Of a stretch of 64,000 nucleotides of DNA, positions 26,934-35,305 are shown one piece after another; within the stretch, counting starts at the first letter, position 1, and each line of letters opens with the position of its first letter. The position numbers and the translations under genes were made by a program. This DNA is from Leptospira yanagawae serovar Saopaulo str. Sao Paulo = ATCC 700523 (lineage in GTDB: Bacteria > Spirochaetota > Leptospiria > Leptospirales > Leptospiraceae): assembly GCF_000332475.2 (NCBI RefSeq), contig NZ_AOGX02000008.1, forward strand, positions 124,001 to 188,000, in the 5' to 3' direction. The notes below the pieces were generated by a model. It had not been told where the DNA came from, did no database searches, and worked only from the letters and a program-made list of their open reading frames with translations.

Positions 26934-29024
26934 ATGGCTACAGAGTACACTGGTGTTTGGGGTAGAGATTCTATTACCCTAGAGACCGGCAAGTGGGCGA
27001 AACAAGCTCACGGGTCGGTTGTATACAAAACCGGAAATTTGGTCCTGCTTGCCACTGTTTGTGCCGCAGAGGAACCAAAAGAAGGACAAGATTTTTTCCC
27101 ACTTACTTGCGAATACACAGAGAAGGCTTACTCCGTAGGTCGTTTCCCTGGTGGATACTTCAAACGAGAAGCAAAACCTGCTGAACACGAAGTACTACTT
27201 TCCCGCATTCTAGATCGTCCCATCCGTCCTATGTTCCCAGAAGGTTACTTCTCGGAAGTCCAACTTCTTGTCCAAGTTTTATCTGCAGACAAACAAGTAT
27301 CTGTACAAGGCCATGCGATTAACGCAGCTTCGGCGGCACTTTCTGTTTCTTCGATTCCTTTTGCAGGCCCAATTGCTGGTGCTCGCATTGGTCGTATCGG
27401 TGGAGAGTTTGTTCTGAACCCTACTAACGAAGAGATCACAAAATCGGATCTGGACTTAGTGGTTGCGGGAACAAAAGATGCCATCGTTATGATTGAAGGG
27501 GAAGCAAGTGAAATCTCCAAAGAGGATATGATGGCTGCCCTTCGTTTTGCACAAGAGCAATTGAAAATTGCCGTTGCCATGCAAGAAGAGTTGGCGAAGA
27601 AAAATGGAACTGTTAAAAAGGAAGTTGTTTTAAAGGCTCCTGACAAAGAACTCCATGCTAAAATCCGTGAATTCGCATTCGATCGTTTGACTGCTGCCAA
27701 CAAAAATGCAGACAAAGCAAAACGTAATGACGACATCAAAGCCATTAACAAAGAAACGGTTGAACATTTTAAAACCTTACTAGCTCCCGAAGACAGATCC
27801 AAAGAAATCAAACATTTCCTTCATGAATTGGAATACGAAGTCGTCCGCGAACTTGTATTAGGTGAAGGAATTCGTTTTGACGGTCGTAAAACTGACGAGA
27901 TTCGTAAAATTTCTTGTGAAATCGATGTTCTTCCTGGACCACATGGATCTGCTGTTTTCACAAGAGGACAAACACAGTCTCTTGGGGTGATGACACTCGG
28001 AACCACTTCTGATAACCAAAGATACGAAACACTCGAAGGTTCCAAAGAAAAGAACTTTATGTTACACTACAACTTCCCTGCGTTTTCCGTAGGTGAGGTA
28101 AGGCGTAACTCAGGTCCTGGAAGGCGTGAAATTGGTCACGGGAACTTAGCAGAACGTGCCATCAAAAAAGTCCTTCCGACACAAACCGAGTTTCCATATG
28201 TGATTCGGCTTGTATCTGAAATTTTAGAATCCAATGGATCTTCTTCTATGGCATCTGTTTGTTCAGGAACCTTAGCGTTAATGGCAGGCGGAGTACCGAT
28301 TTCTGGTCCTGTGTCTGGGATTGCGATGGGACTTTTCAGTGATGAAAAAGGCCGTTTTGCAGTGTTGTCTGACATTGCGGGGATCGAAGACCACTTTGGC
28401 GATATGGACTTTAAACTAGCAGGGACCAAAAAAGGGATCACTGCCTTCCAAATGGACCTTAAAGTCAACGGACTTGGTTTGGAAGTGTTACAAAAGGCCA
28501 TTGAACAAGCGGAAGTTGGTCGTGACCATATCCTTGGTGAAATGAACAAAGCCATTTCTTCTGTGAAGGGAAACCTTAGCGAAAACGCTCCTCGCATCAC
28601 ACAAAAACAAATACCAAAAGATCGCATTGGTGAGCTCATTGGCCCAGGTGGGAAAATGATCCGTGCCATCATCGAACAATCAGGTTCCGAAATTTCTGTA
28701 GATGATTCAGGAAAGGTAACCATTGCCTCTCCAAGTGAAGAGTCGAAAGAAAAAGCAATCGCCATGATCGATGGAATCTTTGAAGAAATCGAAGTAGGAA
28801 AAATCTACGAAGGTGTCATCAAACGAATCGCTGACTTTGGTGCCTTTGTGGAAATTTTACCTGGAAAAGAAGGGCTTTGCCACATCTCCAAACTAGATGT
28901 GAAACGAGTTCAATCTGTCCGTGATATTGTTTCCGAAGGGGAAAAAATCAAAGTGAAAGTGATTTCTGTTGATAAAATGGGAAAAATTGATCTTTCGAGA
29001 AAGGATGTCCTTTTAGACAACTAA
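26934..29024 (+). CDS. pnp: Polyribonucleotide nucleotidyltransferase (PNPase)
   Basis: A 696-residue 3'-5' phosphorolytic exoribonuclease. Two RNase PH domains (about residues 10-230 and 310-550) flank a helical linker; the second holds the phosphate-binding [20 protein letters not shown] and the Asp pair in [21 protein letters not shown] ([20 protein letters not shown], about 560-620) and S1 ([20 protein letters not shown], about 622-692) domains close the protein. PNPase degrades mRNA as a trimer. It is followed closely by a palindrome and the M16 peptidase gene. Confidence 0.97.
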   Translation: MATEYTGVWGRDSITLETGKWAKQAHGSVVYKTGNLVLLATVCAAEEPKEGQDFFPLTCEYTEKAYSVGRFPGGYFKREAKPAEHEVLLSRILDRPIRPMFPEGYFSEVQLLVQVLSADKQVSVQGHAINAASAALSVSSIPFAGPIAGARIGRIGGEFVLNPTNEEITKSDLDLVVAGTKDAIVMIEGEASEISKEDMMAALRFAQEQLKIAVAMQEELAKKNGTVKKEVVLKAPDKELHAKIREFAFDRLTAANKNADKAKRNDDIKAINKETVEHFKTLLAPEDRSKEIKHFLHELEYEVVRELVLGEGIRFDGRKTDEIRKISCEIDVLPGPHGSAVFTRGQTQSLGVMTLGTTSDNQRYETLEGSKEKNFMLHYNFPAFSVGEVRRNSGPGRREIGHGNLAERAIKKVLPTQTEFPYVIRLVSEILESNGSSSMASVCSGTLALMAGGVPISGPVSGIAMGLFSDEKGRFAVLSDIAGIEDHFGDMDFKLAGTKKGITAFQMDLKVNGLGLEVLQKAIEQAEVGRDHILGEMNKAISSVKGNLSENAPRITQKQIPKDRIGELIGPGGKMIRAIIEQSGSEISVDDSGKVTIASPSEESKEKAIAMIDGIFEEIEVGKIYEGVIKRIADFGAFVEILPGKEGLCHISKLDVKRVQSVRDIVSEGEKIKVKVISVDKMGKIDLSRKDVLLDN

Positions 29025-29029
29025 ACAGT

Positions 29030-29049
29030 CCCCAAACAATTGTTTGGGG
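29030..29049 (+). promoter_or_regulatory. 20-bp palindrome overlapping the M16 gene's ribosome-binding site
   Basis: CCCCAAACAATTGTTTGGGG is a perfect palindrome starting 5 bases after the pnp stop. As RNA it gives an 8-base stem with an AATT loop. Its right arm supplies four or five of the G bases of the strong Shine-Dalgarno GGGGGGAG (29045-29052) of the next gene, so folding would hide the ribosome-binding site. No T-run follows, which argues against a simple terminator. Confidence 0.6.
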
Positions 29050-29061
29050 GGAGTGAACCAA

Positions 29062-30348
29062 ATGGCACCCGTCATTGAATGCAAACGAACTGTATTGCCA
29101 AATGGTCTTACGGTTCTTTTCCAACCTATGAAACACGCATCCTCTATGGGGGTGGGTGTTTTTTTAAAGCAAGGCAGTTTAGCCGAAACCAATTCCGAAC
29201 ATGGTTACTTTCACTTTTTAGAGCATATGCTCTTTAAAGACACAGAAACTCGCACAAGTAAAGAAATCGCTGAGTCCATTGAGCGAGTGGGTGGGATCTT
29301 AAATGGTTCTACAGGCCGCGAATACACACAGTACTATGTAGTTGCCATCAAAAACCAAGCAGAGCTTGCGTTTGAAATTTTATCCGATATGTTATTCCGG
29401 CCGCTCTTTCGAAAAGAAGACATCCAAACAGAAAAAGGTGTCATCATGGAAGAAATGCGTTCGTATGAAGATGCCCCCGATGATTTTGTATATGATTATT
29501 ACTTTCGTAATATCTTTAGGAATTCACCTTACGGCCGTGATATCATTGGCACCAAAAAATCGGTAACGGGAGTAACGGAAAATTCCATTCGAAAATTTTT
29601 TGAAAAACATTATTTCCCTAAGAATATGGTGATCTCTGTTTCAGGGAATTTCACCTGGGAGAAGGTACTCGATCTTACCAAAAAATACTTTTCGTTTGAA
29701 AATCCTAAGGGAAAAACTCCGACAGAACTCATCATCCCGGCACCTAAAAAAAGTTATTCGAAGCATTTGGAACGCCGTAAAATTGAACAGTTTCATATCA
29801 TGTTAGGAGTGAATGGAAAACAAAGGGACTACCGAACGGTAACGGTTTCCGGTCTTATCTCTACCATTCTCGGTGGAGGGATGGCTTCCAGGCTTTTCCA
29901 AAACATCCGTGAAAAGGAAGGTCTCTGTTATAGCATTTATAGTTTCCCTTCCTACTACAAAACTACCGGGCTTTTTTCCATCTCTTCGGCGACATCGAAG
30001 GAGAAGGCTGCCCGTTGTGTAGAACTCATACTGAAGGAACTCGAACTCATCACAAAACATGGATTTTCCAAATCGGAACTTGCTGATGCCAAATCCAATC
30101 AAATGGGTTCCATTGCCATCGGGTATGAACTTCCTGAAAACAGAATGAATAATATTGGTCTACAGGAAATCTATTATGGGCAGTATTTTTCACTCGAAGA
30201 CCGAATGAAGGCAATTAAGTCTGTGACCTTGGATGAAATCAATCATGCCGCCAAAGAGATGTTTGGTTTGGACAAGGTGCATTTGTCTTGTGTTGGGGAT
30301 ATGACAGAAAGCCAATTTGCCAAAATCCCAGTGCAATTTGGTGGATAA
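29062..30348 (+). CDS. M16-family zinc peptidase (PqqL/MPP-beta-like)
   Basis: A 428-residue single-unit M16 peptidase with the inverted zinc motif HFLEH (about residue 48), the distal Glu in EKGVIMEEMRSYEDAPDD (about 125), and the second half-domain with GGGMASRLFQNIREKEGLCY that completes the clamshell. This size is typical of the MPP-beta-like proteins often found downstream of pnp. The ATG at 29062 follows a very strong Shine-Dalgarno (GGGGGGAG); a TTG at 29044 would fall inside it. The substrate is unknown. Confidence 0.93.
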   Translation: MAPVIECKRTVLPNGLTVLFQPMKHASSMGVGVFLKQGSLAETNSEHGYFHFLEHMLFKDTETRTSKEIAESIERVGGILNGSTGREYTQYYVVAIKNQAELAFEILSDMLFRPLFRKEDIQTEKGVIMEEMRSYEDAPDDFVYDYYFRNIFRNSPYGRDIIGTKKSVTGVTENSIRKFFEKHYFPKNMVISVSGNFTWEKVLDLTKKYFSFENPKGKTPTELIIPAPKKSYSKHLERRKIEQFHIMLGVNGKQRDYRTVTVSGLISTILGGGMASRLFQNIREKEGLCYSIYSFPSYYKTTGLFSISSATSKEKAARCVELILKELELITKHGFSKSELADAKSNQMGSIAIGYELPENRMNNIGLQEIYYGQYFSLEDRMKAIKSVTLDEINHAAKEMFGLDKVHLSCVGDMTESQFAKIPVQFGG

Positions 30349-30476
30349 CGAATTCAATTGAATCGGTTCAAGTGAAGGATGAATCAGATGCGTTTGTTTC
30401 TTCGCCTTTCAATGGAATCTGAATCAAACGTTTTGATTTAGGACATTCAAAATTTAATGTTTTGCAAAAGGACTTT

Positions 30477-30926
30477 ATGGTAGAACCACACACCCATCTC
30501 CAAATCCAAATCCTTAAAGAGGGGGCAGTTGTCCCAGAATACAAAACGGAAGGTTCAGCCGGAATGGACCTCTCTGCTTGCCTTACCGAAAACCTAATCC
30601 TTCCAAAAGGAGAAGTGGTATTTGTCCCGACGGGACTTGCCATGGCGATCCCCGAAGGGTATGAGGGGCAAATCCGTCCTAGGAGTGGGTTTTCGACAAA
30701 ACACCGCATCATGATGCCCAATAGCCCGGGGACAATTGACTCAGACTACCGGGGTGAGGTCCTCATCCCACTCCTCAATTTGAGTGGAGAGGACTTCGTT
30801 TTAGAACCAGGAACCCGTGTGGCACAAATTGTTTTCCAAAAGGTAGCAAAACTTTCGGTTCAGTTGGTTCCAAAACTCGGAGATACGGCTCGCGGGTCGG
30901 GTGGGTTTGGTAGCACGGGAAAATAA
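30477..30926 (+). CDS. dut: dUTP diphosphatase
   Basis: A 149-residue trimeric dUTPase that hydrolyses dUTP to dUMP and keeps uracil out of DNA. All five motifs are present: AGMDLSA, PRSGFSTKH, GTIDSDYRGEV with the catalytic Asp, GTRVAQIVF, and the C-terminal RGSGGFGSTG arm. The ATG at 30477 has an AAAAGGA ribosome-binding site. A 128-base gap separates it from the M16 gene and contains no other gene. Confidence 0.96.
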   Translation: MVEPHTHLQIQILKEGAVVPEYKTEGSAGMDLSACLTENLILPKGEVVFVPTGLAMAIPEGYEGQIRPRSGFSTKHRIMMPNSPGTIDSDYRGEVLIPLLNLSGEDFVLEPGTRVAQIVFQKVAKLSVQLVPKLGDTARGSGGFGSTGK

Positions 30927-30997
30927 GACATAAACAAAAAAAAAGACACTTAGCTTTTTTAGAGGAAAACCGATAGAAGCTGTAGAGGTGCCTTTTT

Positions 30998-31795
30998 ATG
31001 ATGCGATCCCTTTGGACCGGTGCTACCGGGATGATTGCCCAACAATTTCATATTGATACCGTTGCCAATAACCTAGCCAACGTAAACACCACAGGTTTTA
31101 AAAAGAACCGGGTGGACTTTGAAGACTTAGTTTACCAACACCAAGTGCTCGCGGGAACTCCAGCCACCTCTGTTTCCGAAATTCCAACGGGTGTGAATGT
31201 GGGGCATGGTGTGAAAGTTGCCGCCACACAGAAATTATTCGAGATTGGATCATTCCAAGCCACAGGAAATAAACTAGACCTTGCGCTCACAGGGGAAATG
31301 GCATTCTTTAAAATCCAAATGCCTGATGGAACTTTCTCGTATTCACGTGACGGGTCCTTTAAAATTGATTCGAACCAACAAGTCGTTACATCTAACGGGT
31401 ATTTGCTCGAACCACCGATCATCCTACCTGAAAATGCCATTCTAAATACTCTTATGGTTTCGGAAGAGGGGGAAGTCACAGTAAAAATCGGAAACGACAT
31501 CCGTCCCACGACCATTGGCCAATTGGAACTCTACCGGTTTGTCAACCCAGCGGGTCTCCAAGCTGTGGGGAAAAACTTATTCCGTGAAACCGTTGCTTCA
31601 GGACAAGAAATCCCAGGGATGCCATCCCAAGAAGGTTATGGGAGTGTCCTCCAAGGATTTTTAGAAATGAGTAATGTTAAAATCGTAGAAGAGATGGTGA
31701 ATATGATCGTTGCACAAAGGGCTTACGAATCAAATTCCAAAACCATCCAAACTTCGGATAACATGCTTTCGACGGCAATTGGGCTCAAACGTTAA
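30998..31795 (+). CDS. flgG: Flagellar distal rod protein FlgG
   Basis: A 265-residue FlgG. The N-terminal rod motif ([20 protein letters not shown] then TTGFKK) and the C-terminal motif (NVKIVEEMVNMIVAQRAYES) are diagnostic and form the helical inner part of the rod. It opens a compact flagellar operon: its stop shares one base with the flgA start (TAATG). The GAGG ribosome-binding site at about 30984 suits the ATG at 30998. In a spirochaete the rod crosses only the periplasm and the filament stays inside the cell. Confidence 0.96.
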   Translation: MMRSLWTGATGMIAQQFHIDTVANNLANVNTTGFKKNRVDFEDLVYQHQVLAGTPATSVSEIPTGVNVGHGVKVAATQKLFEIGSFQATGNKLDLALTGEMAFFKIQMPDGTFSYSRDGSFKIDSNQQVVTSNGYLLEPPIILPENAILNTLMVSEEGEVTVKIGNDIRPTTIGQLELYRFVNPAGLQAVGKNLFRETVASGQEIPGMPSQEGYGSVLQGFLEMSNVKIVEEMVNMIVAQRAYESNSKTIQTSDNMLSTAIGLKR

Positions 31796-32736
31796 TGAAA
31801 CTTTGGGTTTCTATTCTTTTTAGTTTGGTAATTGGTTTGCCAGTTTTTGCAAACCAAGATGACAATCGTTTGTATCTCAAACCTAAAACCATTGTGGGTG
31901 TGGGAGAGGTGAGGTTGTCTGAATTTACCAACTGGAAAGGGAATTGGAATCCAATTGTATTTCAAAATGTTAAGGCACCCATCGTCATCAAACCAGATGA
32001 CCTGACACGTCACATCACAACACTTTACACAAAAGAAATGGGAACCAGTGAATCCTTTATCGTGATGGGGAAAGAGGGGATTTTACTTCCAAAAACATCA
32101 ATTCTCTCTAAAAAAGATTTAGAAGTTTCACTTTGGAAAGATTTAAGTGCATCCAGTGGACATACATTGGGTGAAATGGGAGATACGTTCCGAATCAGTT
32201 CTGAAAAAGAGTCCTTGCCAATCATTTCTGGAACTTCGACTGTATGGCGTTATTCGGGACGGTCCCTACATGCAGGGAAACGCCTTTTCCCTTTGGATTT
32301 TTATTATGAAGGAAAACTCGTCCATTCTGAATCTGTACCCTTTCTCATTGAAGAAAAGAAAAAAGCATACTTCACAAAAAGGGAAATCCCTTCTAAAACT
32401 GTTTTAACCGATGATGATGTTGAACTTCGGTATTTTTTCTCTGCTGATTCACTGAGAGAGTACACAGAGGAAAACCCAGTTGGTAAAACAGCATTAAATG
32501 GTTTTTTACCTGATACTGCGATTGAAAAAAAACAAGTGCGAACTCTCCATACCATTGAACGTGGACAAGAAGTGGAACTAGTGTATACGATTGGGAATTT
32601 ATTATTAAAAATCAAAACAAGGGCCTTGAACTCGGGGAACCGAGGGGAAGAAATTTCCCTTCTCAATTTGGCTTCGCAAAAAATAATCAAAGCCCGTGTG
32701 CAAAATGAAGGCATTTGCCTTCTGGAAGAAAGATAA
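31795..32736 (+). CDS. flgA: Flagella basal body P-ring formation protein FlgA
   Basis: A 313-residue exported protein. A signal peptide (LWVSILFSLVIGLPVFA) precedes an N-terminal variable half and a C-terminal SAF-type domain seen in the segments YFTKREIPSKTVLTDDDVEL, NPVGKTALNGFLPDTAIEKK and EISLLNLASQKIIKARV. FlgA is the periplasmic chaperone for assembly of the P-ring protein FlgI, encoded two genes downstream. It is longer than enteric FlgA (about 220), due to the N-terminal half. It overlaps flgG by one base and is directly followed by flgH. Confidence 0.88.
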   Translation: MKLWVSILFSLVIGLPVFANQDDNRLYLKPKTIVGVGEVRLSEFTNWKGNWNPIVFQNVKAPIVIKPDDLTRHITTLYTKEMGTSESFIVMGKEGILLPKTSILSKKDLEVSLWKDLSASSGHTLGEMGDTFRISSEKESLPIISGTSTVWRYSGRSLHAGKRLFPLDFYYEGKLVHSESVPFLIEEKKKAYFTKREIPSKTVLTDDDVELRYFFSADSLREYTEENPVGKTALNGFLPDTAIEKKQVRTLHTIERGQEVELVYTIGNLLLKIKTRALNSGNRGEEISLLNLASQKIIKARVQNEGICLLEER

Positions 32737-32739
32737 GTG

Positions 32740-33531
32740 ATGATGGTTCCGAGAATGAATGTGTTCAAAACTACACTGAAAACGTTTAAAATGGGATCTT
32801 TATCCCATCGTTTTTTTTACCTTCGCAATCATTTTGCATATAGAATTTTTCTGCCTTTCATACTATGTTTGGTAATCCCTCAATTGGCTCGTGGTTTTCA
32901 ATCACACGTAACGATTGGTTCGACTTTACAAGCAGAATCTTTATGGAAAGACAAAGACCCATATTCCTATCCCAAAACGATCCAACCTGGCACTGTTGTT
33001 AAAGTTGTTTTGAAAAACGGACTCCGAGTCGAATATGAATCAGAATACAAAGCTACTTTTGACAATGATATCAAAACGGTTCCAGACAAAAAACTAGTCC
33101 CAGACCTACCGAATTACACAGCAAATGCAACCTATATGCGATCCAAAGTGGGAAAATCAAAATCCCAGGGTAAGGTTGTAGGGGTCATGGCAGTAATTGT
33201 GACAGGGATTGATCCTGGAACTGGGAATTTGGAATTAGAAGGAAGTCGTGTTTTTAATTTATCTGAAGAGCGTATTAACCTTCGTTTGTCGGGGACTATT
33301 TCTCCAGAAGACTTAGATAAAAATAGGTTCATTGCGAGTGACCTGATTGCCAATTTACGAGTAGAATACCAAGGTACATTAAATCCCAAAGAATTAAATG
33401 ATCCCAATATCCAAATGAAACGAATCACAAATCCTGATGGAACCGTCACAGAAAAAGCAGAACTTTCGGATAAAGAAAAACAAGAAATCATTTTAAAAAA
33501 TATCAAACGACTCTTAGGTGAAAGTGAGTGA
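32740..33531 (+). CDS. flgH: Flagellar FlgH (L-ring) family protein
   Basis: A 263-residue protein with FlgH features: GSLW-like TLQAESLWKDKDPYSYPKTI, a strand-rich middle with MRSKVGKSKSQGKVVG, and the end VFNLSEERINLRLSGTISPE then DLDKNRFIASDLIANLRVEY. FlgH normally forms the outer-membrane L-ring and is a lipoprotein; this one has a long basic N-terminus, a signal-like helix (FLPFILCLVIPQLARG) and no clear lipobox Cys at the cleavage site. Starts at 32737 (GTG), 32740 or 32743 are all possible. It overlaps flgI by four bases (GTGA). Confidence 0.88.
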   Translation: MMVPRMNVFKTTLKTFKMGSLSHRFFYLRNHFAYRIFLPFILCLVIPQLARGFQSHVTIGSTLQAESLWKDKDPYSYPKTIQPGTVVKVVLKNGLRVEYESEYKATFDNDIKTVPDKKLVPDLPNYTANATYMRSKVGKSKSQGKVVGVMAVIVTGIDPGTGNLELEGSRVFNLSEERINLRLSGTISPEDLDKNRFIASDLIANLRVEYQGTLNPKELNDPNIQMKRITNPDGTVTEKAELSDKEKQEIILKNIKRLLGESE

Positions 33532-34784
33532 TTGTCATGGAAAATTTTGGAACATTGGAAATCACAAACGATCGGAAAGAGTTCCAAATGAAAGGTTGGA
33601 ATCCAATTCAAATGCGCCCTGTTACGAAGCCAAAACGATTGAAAGAAATTTTTGAAAAAATCAATTCAATTTTAGAGAATGGGAATCTGGCTTCTCTCAA
33701 GATTACTATTTTTACACTTCCTTTGTTCGGAATGTTGTTTGTTACGAACTCTCTTCAAGCTGTCGAAACGCGACTCAAAGATTTGGTGAGAATTGATGCG
33801 GTTAGGGAAAACCAACTCACTGGTTTTGGACTTGTGGTGGGTCTAAATGGAACTGGGGATACCAAAAACCCTCTCACCGAAGAAGCCTTACAAAATTATT
33901 TAAGTGGTCTCGGTGTGAATACGAAAAAGAACCTCCGTGATGCTAAAAATACAGCATCTGTACTCATCACAGCCAATGTTCCGGTGAATTTAAAAGAAGG
34001 TGACAAAATTGATATCGTTGTCTCGTCACTTGGTGATGCAAGGTCTCTCGAAGGGGGGGTGTTACTGCAGTCTCCACTCAAAGCAGCCAATGGGGAAACC
34101 ATCGCAGTCGCTTCCGGCGTACTTGTGTTTGGTGGCAAAGAGAAAAAACGAGCAGCAGATAAAAAATCTGGATCCAATACAGCGCTGGTTCCAATGGGTG
34201 CAATCTTAGAAAAATCAATTCCAAATGCGCCAGTTACAAAATCAGTGAAACTCACTTTACTCGAAAAAGATTATACCACCATGGGTGCGATCGTAGATGC
34301 AATTACTGCGGAAATGGCAGTTGTGCCAGAAGTTGTCTCTCCCACAGAAGTCCTTGTGCCATTGCCAACGATGCCATCTGCACAAGGACCCAATGGAGAG
34401 TTGGTAACTGGTGCTCCAAAACTTGACCTCAATTTTTTATCGAAATTGGAGAACCTCACTGTCAATTCTTCACCCGTGGCAAGAGTTGTGATCAATGAAC
34501 GAACCGGGACAATCGTTATGGGAGCAAACATTGCCATCGATGAGGTCGCCATATCCCAACAAGGCCTTACGATCCAAATTGCCAACCGTGACAAAGCACG
34601 TTATTTTTTCCCGATCCAAGAGGACGGGAAAGGGGAATCGGTATTCGTTTTGAAAGAGACGACCCAAGTTTCAGATGTGGTAGGAGCCTTAAATAAGGTT
34701 GGGGCATCTACAAAAGACATTATCTCCATTTTGGAGGCCTTAAAAAAACAAGGGGCTCTAAAAGCAGATCTTGTGATTCAGTAA
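33528..34784 (+). CDS. flgI: Flagellar P-ring protein FlgI
   Basis: A FlgI with the hallmark start of the mature protein (RLKDLVRIDAVRENQLTGFG then LVVGLNGTGDTKN) and the conserved C-terminal VVINERTGTIVMGANIAIDE region. A GTG at 33528 overlaps the flgH stop and gives 418 residues, but leaves about 60 residues before the hydrophobic signal core (ITIFTLPLFGMLFVTNSLQA); ATGs at 33588 or 33612 would still leave about 40 or 30. FlgI forms the ring around the rod in the periplasm. The function call is firm, the start less so. Confidence 0.92.
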   Translation: MIVMENFGTLEITNDRKEFQMKGWNPIQMRPVTKPKRLKEIFEKINSILENGNLASLKITIFTLPLFGMLFVTNSLQAVETRLKDLVRIDAVRENQLTGFGLVVGLNGTGDTKNPLTEEALQNYLSGLGVNTKKNLRDAKNTASVLITANVPVNLKEGDKIDIVVSSLGDARSLEGGVLLQSPLKAANGETIAVASGVLVFGGKEKKRAADKKSGSNTALVPMGAILEKSIPNAPVTKSVKLTLLEKDYTTMGAIVDAITAEMAVVPEVVSPTEVLVPLPTMPSAQGPNGELVTGAPKLDLNFLSKLENLTVNSSPVARVVINERTGTIVMGANIAIDEVAISQQGLTIQIANRDKARYFFPIQEDGKGESVFVLKETTQVSDVVGALNKVGASTKDIISILEALKKQGALKADLVIQ

Positions 34785-34819
34785 TTCCAGGATTTGCCGA
34801 TAGATTTAATAGACATAAT

Positions 34820-35305
34820 ATGGACATTCACAAAATCCAAGACTATTCGGGTAGGTTAAGCCGTTCCAATGACGAATCGATTTTAAATAGGATGAAGTCT
34901 CTTTCGGTTCCAAAAGAAAAAGAGATACACAAACAGGGAAATTCAGAATTCCAAAACCTACTCGAAACCCATGAAGGACTTATGGGGAAAGTGAGTTCTT
35001 CTTCCTTACGCGTTCCACAAAACATCCGTGAGGAGATCACTGCTGATCCTTATCGAAAAAAATTATATGATGCTTCGGTAGAATTTGAATCTGTTTTTGT
35101 GAAGATGATGTTAAAGGAAATGAAAAACACCATCCACAAAGAAAAACTCATCGATGGTGGTTATGCAGAGGAAATTTTTGAAGATATGTTATATGATGAA
35201 TATGCTAAAAATATCTCGCAAAACGAATCCATGGGTCTTGCGGAAGAGATCTACAAACAAATGTCAGCGTCACTTCCACCCGTGAAAAAAAATCCTTACC
35301 TTTAA
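34820..35305 (+). CDS. flgJ: Rod-binding protein (FlgJ N-terminal domain only)
   Basis: A 161-residue protein whose second half matches the rod-binding domain of FlgJ (KKLYDASVEFESVFVKMMLK, then EMKNTIHK and the YAEEIFEDMLYDEYAKNISQ segment). The C-terminal muramidase domain of enteric FlgJ is absent, as is common outside gammaproteobacteria, so it would cap or scaffold the rod rather than cut peptidoglycan. It ends the flgG-A-H-I-J operon and its 3' end overlaps the convergent YihY gene by four bases. Confidence 0.88.
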   Translation: MDIHKIQDYSGRLSRSNDESILNRMKSLSVPKEKEIHKQGNSEFQNLLETHEGLMGKVSSSSLRVPQNIREEITADPYRKKLYDASVEFESVFVKMMLKEMKNTIHKEKLIDGGYAEEIFEDMLYDEYAKNISQNESMGLAEEIYKQMSASLPPVKKNPYL

